The notes under the pieces are model-generated. The model was not told the DNA's origin. It searched no databases and was given only the letters and a program-made list of their open reading frames with translations. From contig OZ034800.1 of assembly GCA_964028335.1 (NCBI GenBank), positions 68,007,196 through 68,071,195 of the forward strand: 64,000 bases of DNA, written 5' to 3'. Of the stretch, positions 10,691 to 22,600 are shown in pieces. The position numbers and the translations under genes are program-made. Source of the stretch: Altica lythri (taxonomy: Eukaryota > Arthropoda > Insecta > Coleoptera > Chrysomelidae). The first letter of the stretch is position 1. Every line of letters begins with the position of its first letter.

Positions 10691-13600
10691 ATGGCAGAAA
10701 ATGGAGGAAGAATTTTGGAACAACCTAAACCTACAGGTCAGATTTTTTGTTTGTAGGCATTAGTTTTTAAGTATGTGCTGTGTATACTCTAACAGTACTC
10801 ATGAACTTAATTTACAACTGAGTCATAGTTATATAATTTGAAAAGTCAACCATCTGTGGGTGCAACAAATTGCTTACTATTTTCAAACGTTATAAGTACC
10901 TAAATAACTGTTGTTTGTTCCTAAAAGTGATGATTTCAGTTTGTGTGTAAAAATTTGTGTCTTAAATATCTTCTCTATATGGTTCGTGACATTCTTTTTG
11001 TAAGTATCATGTATATATTCAATATTTTTGTAGCAGAATTTAAGGTGAGGCAGTTAGGTGCTATACATGCATTACTTAGTTATTTTGTTTTGTGTTTATT
11101 TTCAGATAACGTAATATTTATCCGACAACTAATCTTTTAATAGACAAAATTAGCAAAAAATACGATTACAAGGTAAGTAATTTATAATTTTGTAAAGTGT
11201 ATTTTTCATTTACAGTAATGTTTATGTGTAGAAAAGGATCTGTAAAACTATTATTGATATATCTTGAAGTGATAAGCATTTATAACACCGCAAAATATAC
11301 CATGAATGTAATGTTAAATTGAATACATACAAAAATATAGTGTTAAAATTAAAGGTATTTTATTTATTTACTTCAACCTTTTGTTTAATAGTTGTATAGT
11401 GGTTCATTTAATCATTTTTTTCCAATATATGGTGTATATTACTATTACTCTACTCGCATTTTAACATAATTTACATAGCAAGGAGTATAACTTAATTAGT
11501 CAATAAGCAGTAACCATGAACTTTTCCATTAATTAATTTTTCTTACTGTTAAATTTATCAGTGCTAGATAAAGTGACATATCTTTAGTCATTTAATTGGT
11601 TTCATCACAATGTATCTTTATTTGATTCAAAATAATGTGCATAATAAAGAAATATAGCAACATTTATTAATGTATTTTTTAGCACATTGTATAATTTTCG
11701 CTAATAACTTTTTATTAACATAGATTTTGTTAGTATTAATGTTTCTTTAGTCATCAACTATGCTGGTAACAATATTTTCCGAATTTTTATAAAATATTTT
11801 AGGTGTCTTAAGAATTTTTCGTTTCGGTTCGTAAAAAGACGGAATAAATTATGCAACTACTTAGTTTAATCAGATTGTGAAAATTGTGTCGAAAAACAAA
11901 TTCTTTTTTTTCCTAGGAAATTATTTATTCAATTTTGTAACGTTTGTTACAAAAATTAATAAAAAAAAGTCTTATAGGGTACATCTTGGATCAGTTTTTT
12001 CAAAAGCCTTCATATATATAGTTTAATTTTAGGTTCAGTTTTCTAATAAACCACAGAATAAATTTGCATACATTTCTTTACTTATATAGATGTTGCAAAG
12101 TTCACTGACTTTTTATTATTGTAGATGATGTCATTTGAAAATTTCTAAAACAAATTGTATTATTCTTAGCTAATTAAGAAATGTTAACATTATTTTATAA
12201 AAATATATTAATTACATTTAAAGCTCTTAAGTTCTTATAAAAAGTTAAGTCATACACTCCTTTTTTTGTCAACGATAAAATTAAAATTTTGGCTTTGAAA
12301 ATATTACCGAGAAAGAAAGGATGACGAAGCAAAAAGGAATGCAAACCTCACTAGTTCCGGCAACATTGTACATGTAAGCTTGACAGAAGTAAAATCTCTA
12401 TGACCTATGGTTATAGGCAACATTCATAACTATTATTATGGTGTTTATTACAAAATCCTGTTTGCTTTGAAATACACCCGCAACGGAAACAAGAACTTGT
12501 TTGTTGTTTTTCGGTTTTCTAAAGATGGGTTTTTTGTCAAAGTTAATTCAAAACCAGAACCATTTTATTTCTAACAAAACAAGGTTTGGTAAAAAATATT
12601 ACTTTTGTCAAACTTGCATATACAATGTTGCTACTACCGTTGTGGTTTAGTTTTTGACAGCATTTTCTAGTGATGAACCAACCGCTTCAATAAATTGACA
12701 GCGTCTAGTTGAACTTGAATTTGGGTGTGATTCTTATTTAAAAAGTCAAAAATTTCAGATAATATTTTCGGTCTTCATGCTGTTGAGATGCTTCATTCCA
12801 CTACCGATTTGGCGTCATCTGATGGTACGTTTAAATGTATTATTTTTTAACCGTTTTGAGATCTAATCTACTAATTCTAAAAATAATTTAATAAATTATA
12901 TCACGAATAATAAAAATGTATTGAATTAAATCTCTCTGGAAATATTATATCTCTCTTAAAAATTCAATTATTTGCGAAAATATCATTTTGAAATCAGAAA
13001 AACAAGGTAATTAAATATTTAAAAAAATGCTACATACTAGTATGAATCGAACTTAAGCGACATCGCTTTAATTGCTGGGCTCCTAGGCGCTTTAACCATC
13101 ATGTGGATCAACTCAAGTCATCCAGAAAACCTATTCAACTGTTCTTATAAGCATATACAGGGTCATTCAAAATGGACGGAACACTTGATTTATGGCTTAA
13201 CTTATGAATTGTACCATAATTTGACTTGGATAAAAGTTTTTGTACATTACATGTACTATTAATTGATCGTTTCAGATTATCCGAAAACGTAGTAGTTTTC
13301 AAGATATGACGTCAAAGGAAAATATTTTAAATGACCTTTCTGAATTCATCAATGGTACATTTAGTGGGTCTGAGACTTATGGTCTTATAAATATCAATTA
13401 CTTAGTTAAAAAAATTATTTTACACAAAATGAACTATAATAATTTAAACTTAAATAAGACATATTTATTTAAAGTGGGTGTTCAAAGTGAAAGCCTTCAG
13501 TTGCCTGGCAATATCCTAATGTATCAACAAATGATCTTAAACTGTTTTAAATAGATTCAAGAGTTATTCCTTGAATTGTCACTCTAATTCGATTTTCCAG

Positions 13601-16600
13601 TTCTTGCAGAGATTGAGGTAGATCCTTATAAACTACTGATTTTGAGTGACCCCAAAGAAAAAATCCAGTGGAGATAAATCTGGTGACGGCCACTCAATAT
13701 ATCATTTACCCATCTTTGCGGAAATATTGTGTTAAGGTATTCCCTAACCCTAACATTAAAATGAGGTGGGGCCCATCTTGCTGGAACCATATTTCTTCTG
13801 ACAATAATAAATGATTAGCACGATTGGAAAACATACGAATTAATTCTGGAACTATTTGTTTTCGCAGAAGTTGTAAATAGCGATCACCACTAAAAATTTG
13901 TTTCAGAAAAAAAGGTCCAATTATTCTTCCTATAACTATACCAGCCCAAATGTTTAGCTTTTTTGGGTATTATGTGTGACCTTCTATCTTAAAGTGTGGA
14001 TTCTGATCAGACCAATACCGGAAATTATGCCGATTGACAAAACCGTTTAGACAAAACGTTGATTCGTCGGAAAAAAACATATTGGTTTCCATTAATTAAA
14101 TCCATCATTTCTTGACAAAAGGATCATCTTCATTTAGTTCTTGGACTAATTGTATTTTATACGGATGAAAATGATTTTTTTTCAGTATCCTTCTTACAGA
14201 ACTCCGACTAATGTCATTGTTTAATGCAAGTTTTGCTATTGAAGTTTTAGGTTCGTTGTGAACATTTAGAACTACATTAAGTGAGTTATACTCATTTGTA
14301 GCTGTCCTCTTTCGCCCACTACCAGGAATATTTTTGACACTACCTGTTTCATTAAACTTGCGTTTGTTTCGAGACACTGTCGATTTAGAAATTGGAGACA
14401 TTCTGTCAGGAAATGTAGCATTAAACAAATCGGCAGTTTCTTGTAAAGTTCTCTTTCTATCTCCAAAACCAACAATCATCAACAGTTCAATTCTTTCACG
14501 TTCACTTAATTCCATGGTTATTAATATTGATCACAAATACACTTAATCTGTATAATTAATGTGATTTGACGTTAAGGTCATTTGTTGATAGATTAGGATG
14601 TTGCCAGGAAACCGAAGGCTTTCAGTTTGAACGCCTACTTTAAATAAATGTGTCTTATTTAAGTTTAAATTATTATGGTTCATTTTCTGTCCAATAATTT
14701 TTTTTTATTAATTTATATTTATAAGACCATAAGTCTCAGGTCCACTAAATGTACCACTGATGAATACATACAGATCATAACTACTCGAAAAAAAAAATGA
14801 AAATCTATTTAAAATATTGTCCTTTGACGTCATATCTTGAAAGCTATTACGTTTTCGGAAAATTTGTAAAGATCAATAAATAGTACATAAAATGTACAAA
14901 AACTTTTATCGAACTCAAATTATCGTACAAGTCATAGTTAAGCCATAAATCAAATGTTCCGTCCATTTTGAATGACCCTGTATATGACGTTAATGAGATT
15001 ATTAGCAACCTGAAACATCAACGTGTAAGTCATTTTTTTTTGTGGCTCACCGATTAGGGCGCTGTAGCGAAAGAACGATGATCGTAGGTTCGATTCCTGT
15101 TGGATGTAGCAATTTTTCTTTAGTTAATTTCTTGTTTGTCTTATTTCTACATTTCAAAAAACTCAAGTTTATGTTCTAAATTTATAATTTTGTTATGTAT
15201 TTTTTGTGGTTTCTATTATTGCTGATAAATGGAGTATCCGTTAATAATTAAATAAGTATTAAGTATGGATTGCAGAAAAATCAAGTAGAAATTGGACCAC
15301 TACCAACAGTACTTGAAACATGTTATGCAAATAATTTTAAGATCATTCAGTTTTTTAAACAATAAAAATGTTTTGTACCTTATTAATTAAAAAAAAAATC
15401 GAAAAGAGGTTGACCTTAAAGGCCATCCTTGCAACTTCCCGCTAGTTTTAACCGCAAAGCTATAGTAACGTGACGTATTTTGACGTTTTTGACTTTTTTT
15501 GAAATGTTAAAAAGCCATAACTTTTTAACGCGTTATTCGATTTTGATGTTCAAGATGGCATTCGACGCAGTTTTTTGAGACCTAAAAATGTTACTGGGAG
15601 TGCAAAACCGATTAGTAGAAAAACCTGTAAGTTATTAGAAAAAAAACACTTTTTTTGAAATTTTTCGACAACGATATCTCACGAACGAACCAACCGATTT
15701 TAATTTGCAAAACGGCATTCGACGTGGTTTTTTAAGCTTGAGAGCTGATTAGGTTATGAAACTGATCGATGTGATGGCCACAAAGATATGCCCAAAAAAC
15801 ATCATTTTTACCAATTGTTTTTTTCGGTTATTTTGAAATTTCTCAAAATCTACCGGTTCGAATCGGCTCAAACTTAGAGGGAGTCTAAGTTAGATGGAAC
15901 TCTTTGGAACGCGTTTTATTTCATTTCGATCGGTCAAGCCGTTCAAAAGTTATAAGAGGTTTACATACATCCACACACACACACACACACACATCCACAC
16001 ACACATACAGACACCCTCGTAAAAATAGTCAGGGGAGGTTCCAAATACCTCAAAACGTTGAGATCCGATGAATACTCGGATTTTCGAAAAACGGGGTAAA
16101 ACAACTTCCCGATTTAAAAAAAAAATATTTTTTTTTTGGCGGGAAGTTAAAAATCCTTACTATTTGTTCTATTTTTTCGCTTTAATTAATGTATATTTTT
16201 TTTGAGATCATGTACCTACCCCTTGTCGTAAAATTATTATTTTATCTCCTAAATATGTATAAAAGTTAGTTGGTTCTTGTCTATGTATGTTTCCTTTCTT
16301 ACATTTTAACCCGTTGTAAGTTTTGTTATTTAAACACACATCAATAAACACTTAAATTATATCATTTTTATTTTATGATAGAAAAGATTCATTCAGTCTC
16401 AATTTATTTGTCTATCAATGAAACAAACAAACAAACAATACGCTCACCGAGCCACTGTAAACCGTAGGTTAATTTTAAAATAAATCGTGATCGTTCTTGT
16501 AATAGGGTACCGGACAGTAATCGAAAAAAAATCTAAGATGTGTTTTAAAATAAAGTTTGTTATACAACAATATCACTCAATAAAGATTTTTAAGAAATAA

Positions 16601-19600
16601 CAATGATTTATAATTTTAAATCAATAAATAAAGTTGCGTAAATTATCTGTACCGCGTAAGAACACAAACGCCAATCACAGTGCGTAACGTCATTTGTGAG
16701 TAGGCATAAGTAAACAACAGTGCTTTGTATGTTAATTCGCGTTTTTCTACAATTTATTTGCATTTTTCTAAAAATATTTGATTGTAATTAGTTACAAATT
16801 GAAGTACTATAGTCATAACAGAAGTGGTCGTAAGTGTTTGAAGCCTTCTGTTAATTTTTTATTATGGAACAAGGTTATACAAAAGCCGACAATAGAAATC
16901 TCCTAAAAGTTGATATTTTCATGGTCAGCAGTTTCTTTGCCACTAATTCCGACTTTTGTTCTGCCGAATTTAGTAATGTGAAAACATTTGTGTAAGTATT
17001 TCAATCTCTTTTTGTTTATCTTAACCATAGAAATGATTGAAGAAATAAGTAAAACATAACCTATAACACCTACATTACATATACACACTAAATATGATTA
17101 TTTGTATTATGGGCTGTGTAATAACACTCTAGGTACAGTACTTACATCAAAGTGATCTTCACAAAAGTAAATTGGTGAAGTAACAGACATTCCATCGCAC
17201 TTTCGTTTTGATAGGTCTAACCATTTCTTTCGTATGTCTGGTTTTCGAGGTACATCAATGAAAATTTTATTTGGAGTAGTTACTGATGTATTTCCACATC
17301 GAGGTACAACACACCAACGGTATCTTTTTCGGTCCACGATGATTAAGAAACACAAAATACTTAATTTATCCAAGCACTGATCACTTGTAATATGACTCGT
17401 AGTTTGTTTACCTCACAAATGACGTCACGCGATCTGAATTGACATGAAGTGCTGTTTTCGCGGCAATTTTAAATAAATTATGTTTTTGACGTTTTCAAGT
17501 ACTCCAGAGGATTTATTTAAATAAAATATTTTTTGTGGCTATATATATACGAATAAAGATTATTTTTAAACACTATCTGAAAAGTTGTCCGGTTCCCTAT
17601 TCGTAATATCACGTCTGTCATTTATATTAACTTACCATACCTCGTATATATCGATAGGAACATGCTGTTTTTGTACAACTGTCATTAAAAGTGACACTTT
17701 TAATGATAGCAAACAATGTTAAAAACGATTGTTTACATAGCAGCGTGTTAAAAATACTTTTAACACGTTGCCATGTAAACAAGTTTACTTTTAACACGGT
17801 TTAGTTTACTTTTAACACGGTTTGGTTTATTGTCATTGCAAATTCGCTCGTTTCATTATCAAAATAGGGAAGTTGTACAAAAAACATTGTATGGTATTTG
17901 TGTTAAAAGTGATTTTATTTTGTTCGTGAAATTGTTCAATTCGCTCCGCTCATTTCACAAACGTTTTCACTCACAAAATAAAACCTCACTTTTAACACTC
18001 ATATCATAAATAACTATTTTTTGCTAATTTTTGAAAATATTTGGTTGGTTCATTTTCTTTTTTTTTTTCAAGTAGAATTACATGAAAATGTTGTAAGAAA
18101 TCAAAAAATATCCAAACAGCTACTTTAAACACTTGCTGAACGCCACAGGAACCTCTTCTTTCGCAAACCAATAATACCATAATACGTATTGTGAAAATTA
18201 TTTATCATTTTCCTTTTATGGAGGTACTGTTTTGCTACGAAACTCATAGAAGAATATTAATGTTTCCAGTTAAATATTTAATTTTTTTTACAAAACGAAT
18301 TCACATGTTATATTTGCATGAGTTTGTTTTGGTAAATTACTAATGTGGTTAGATAAACAATAAAACGTAATAAATTTTGATAATGCGCTGAACTTTCAAC
18401 TACATAAGAACATTAACTGTTAAAATTATTGCATGTAACGCTACTGACAGAGTGTGGTAATCACTAAAGATTAATTTAAAATTACTTACAGGTTGTTCAA
18501 TCAAGGATATCAATATGATTTTCACCAATGAGACAGAGGAATTATATTCTAACTATTTAAAAGTATTTCCACTGCGTTATGTGTAGTACCTATCTTTGTC
18601 TGATCGCGTGCTTATGTTATGATAGAAAATAAGATGAATAATTATTAAAAGGTGTGTGTTAATATTATATCTCCTCGCGAAAAGTCGTTTTTTAGATAAT
18701 TTCTGCTTTAGTCATGATTGTGATTTCATCAAGAATATCAGTTTAGTTTATAAGAAAGTAGGTTGACACCCATTGTTCAACGCCTAACGATCCATTTTTA
18801 AATACAAATTTATTGAGTAATGTAGATACATAGTATATATGATAATTAATTGTGATCGGAGTGGACTTGAGAATGTCCGTGATCATATTAAAACTTATGC
18901 AGATTTATCGTCGCGCAGATGTGAATTGTTTGTTTTAATGTTATGGGTTCTTATTAGTTTATTTAGTATGCAAGAAAGTACTGCTAAAGTTTTAGAAGCT
19001 GTAAGGGTAAAATTACTTCAAAGTAAGTTCGTCTAAATTAATTGGATACAGACTTATCAACAAATACATCTCTTTGAAATCGTGCTCAGTGTTTTACTAT
19101 CTACCATTATTTGATTTCTAGTCTCAACCATTTTCACTTTAAGGCACCATGCAATAACTAACATTTATCAAAAGCGAATGAATAATACTTTTATGTTTAA
19201 TGATACAAATTACTTAATATAATTATTCACGGAATCTGATCACCTCATCAAAACAAACAAACCGTCAAATCACCCGGGATCCCTCAATTGTGCCAAAAGA
19301 CAGCAGGTAGAAAATTTACAATCCCTCAGTTGTGCCAATAAATTTCTACAGGGGATTAAAATATTAATAGGAAGGTGGCTTTATAAAAGAATGTATTATC
19401 AAAAATATAAAATTTTCTATTTTTAGACATTACATTACATAAACAGTAAAATTTACAATTAGATTATGGTAAATAATAATTACTTAAATGCATAATCAAA
19501 TCATATTTAGTAAGTTTGTTTTCTTTATGCATTTATTTTATTTGATATATATTTCTGTTTCTTTTTTGTACAAGTTTTTTTTTTATTATTAATAGTTTTA

Positions 19601-22600
19601 TTGGCTGTGTTAATTTTGAATATTTCTTTAAAAAAAAATATATTTGGATAGGGGGACTAAAAACTATTTTTTAACAAAGAATGAAATGACTCACAAGCAT
19701 TGATTGATCGATACATACTATTTGTAAGACAAGCCCAAATCTTTTGAGGACATTTTGCTTCTTCATATACATAATCACAAAACTGAATAACTCTTTCATC
19801 ATCGGGGCATTTGCCAAATAGTTTTATACAAAAAAACCTACCCCTTCAGGTTCTAAAAAATGCAAACCAAAAAACACATTCCAATTTTCCAGTTTCTATC
19901 TTTATATTCACATGACAAACCCAAATTTAATATTTTTCGATACCATTAGAATTTGGTCAATTAAAATTGTTCACTATTAGCTTGTCTAGCAATTTTTTTC
20001 TGATTCATGGTTATGATCAAGTTTTAATTCCAAAATGATTTTTTCATCCGCACTCGTAAAAATTTTAGCACTACACCTAATTCTTACGTTCGTACAACAC
20101 CAAATTATTTTGCCACATTTAGTAATATACTTTTTTTTTAAATTTGAAATTATTTAAAACTAGTAATTTCGCACTTTTTTAACTTATAATAAATTGGGAC
20201 TCCACTATAAAAACCCTCATATGCAATCATCAATCGATCAAAACTAGAAATGAAGACCAGTAAACAAGTAAAGTGCATACTTGTTTATCTATTTAAATCC
20301 TAGTAATTGGTATATATCTACCTGTCATAACTGAGGCGTGAAAAAAGGGGTAGTACCGAATTCCTAACTATGGTCAGATCATTACGATCGACCCCCAGCT
20401 GGGCTACCGATGTGAGACCCTCTCCGTTAATCCTATGTCCGAATTCCTAACTGCATACAAATATTATTTAATTCTGAATTTCATAAATCTAAAATAGTCT
20501 TCAAAATTTTAAAAACGAAATGTGTTTTGGAGAATTTTACATTATTTATTTTACGATTCATTAATTAATTGGATTTCACTCGCGTTAAAATCTTAAAGTG
20601 AAGATAAATTGTTTGAAGTAATTTTTTTCTAACTTCGTCTGATTAATAAAATTAATGAAATTTCAAAGTTGCAAATATATATTAATTTTTGTTAATTTGG
20701 TAAAATATGTACATACATGTTAAAATATGTAAAAAAAAGATGAAATAAATATATAAATTAAAAATTATTAAATTTATACGAAATACATATAATAAGTCTG
20801 AAGTACTTAGTTAGGTGAAATATTTCTTTTCTTCAATTCGATTAAGAAATCTAAAGTAAGCAGTCGCCAAGATCAGGTAAAAAATGTTGAGTTAGGAATT
20901 CGGACATAGGATTACCGAATTACTTACTAATCCCCAAATGTTATGACCACGGTTAGGAATTCGTATATCCCGGAAAAAAGGATATTCATTTATAGGCCAC
21001 CGGATTAAGTCAGGTAAAATTGGCACAACTGAGTAGTCCCCAAATCACCACTTTCCATTGGCTGTATATGTTTTAAATTGAACAATATTTTCTACCAGGA
21101 TGTGTAGAAAATATATAATGTATGCATACCTCATGAATCATCGTATTTCATTAATTTGAGTTTAAAAACTTTATTTAAGAATAGCATTTTAGAATTTTCT
21201 AATTTCTCATTGAATTGTATTTTACTTATTACCTGATGCCCTCATATGTTTTCATACATACATCTACTTAGTTTATTTCATAATTCTTATTTGGATTAAC
21301 AAATTAAGTTTACGTAATCCTTATCAATAAAAAAATTATAGTTCAATTACAAATTATAGTTTTGCAATAATATGGATAAATTCTTGATGTAAAGAACACT
21401 ATGGATAAACTTTAATGTTAATAACATAAAATTCTTTAAAAAAAGTACATCTATTGTTAGAGATCTGTTTAGATCCATAATATTTGAAGGTTAATATAAA
21501 TATGTGAAGGTCGCTTAATGCATTTTAAGAGACCAGTGGCGCAACTTGGAGTTTTATTTTAATAATCCTTTTATTATTAATGGTCAAGTAGGAAGTTTTA
21601 GAATTATAACGAGTAAAAAGCAAATTTTGAGATTTTCAAAATCCTATTTATAATTTAATCGTTTACAGTATTTACACATATCATCGTTGGTGCATTGAAA
21701 AACAAAGTGTATTTTTTTAATACCACAATACACCTTGTTTTATTAGTATGCAACTGTTCTTGACTCTTCGTCTTCTTTTTCTTAACCTTATCCCAAGCCT
21801 AGAAGCTTGGGATCGGTGTTAGCCTTCCGTATCATTTGGTTCCACTTATCTCTATGTATTGCAACTTTAGTCTTCATGTCTCCTTTTACTCCCAATGTCG
21901 TATTTATCTAGTTTTCTACTTACATAATTCTCATCTCTTCTCTCTTACCTGATCAAACCATCTCAACCCATTTTCCTGAATTTTCTTGCTCAGCTGTTCT
22001 CACTGTATCTCTTAGGCTGGCCGCACTTTGAGTACGTTGGTCATACTAGTCGACATATTGGTTATATTTTTCGCAGCCTGCTGAATGTTGTCCAACATGA
22101 ACCTTTACCTTCTAGAAAATCCTCTTGACATGTTGATCTGCGTTAATAGTGATAGTTCAAGTCACTTTTAACCCACAAACATTCAAATTAATTAATGTTT
22201 CCACTTCCATTTCATTTATTCGTACTTAAACACTAAAAATCCAAACAAATTGCGATCTTGTCGTAGGTCTTAATAATACGTACGGATATCTACTTAGTAC
22301 TTTGAGTGTCGGGAAAATTCGTATAAATCTGTACGTATTCGTACGACTGAGTTTCGTAGGTAATCGTATCCAAAGTGCTGCCGGGTTTACTCTATCTCTC
22401 CTCGTTAATCCTGACATCCAACGCAACATCTCCACATCCGCCACTTCTAACTTTCTCTCTTACTTTTTCATAATTGACCAGGTTTCTGAGATATAAAACA
22501 ATGGTGGTCTTATAACTCTCTTGTACAGTCTACCTTTCAGTTTCGCACTCACATTCATTTCACATAAAACTCCTCTTCGTGCATCTACACTTAATTCTAT

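Larger units (their letters stand above)
19275..21040 (-). mobile_element. MULE-type DNA transposon with 9-bp target duplication
   Basis: CAAATCACC occurs directly outside both ends (19266-19274 and 21041-21049), a 9-bp target duplication. The ends are imperfect inverted repeats (GGGATCCCTCAATTGTGCCA on the left; the inverse of the right end begins GGGACTACTCAGTTGTGCCA). The minus strand at 19660-19900 carries a relic of a MULE transposase C-terminus. A 9-bp duplication, inverted ends and this protein together point to a Mutator-like element. The inner 20432-20910 segment is a separate nested palindromic unit. Confidence 0.7.

Noticed and set aside
12300..12740. An additional ensconsin exon or promoter in a less AT-rich patch
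   Set aside because: No open frame with matching acceptor and donor phase could be found.
15050..15125. A functional tRNA gene, because of a perfect B box
   Set aside because: The acceptor and anticodon stems do not pair and the D-arm is degenerate; a SINE head explains it better.
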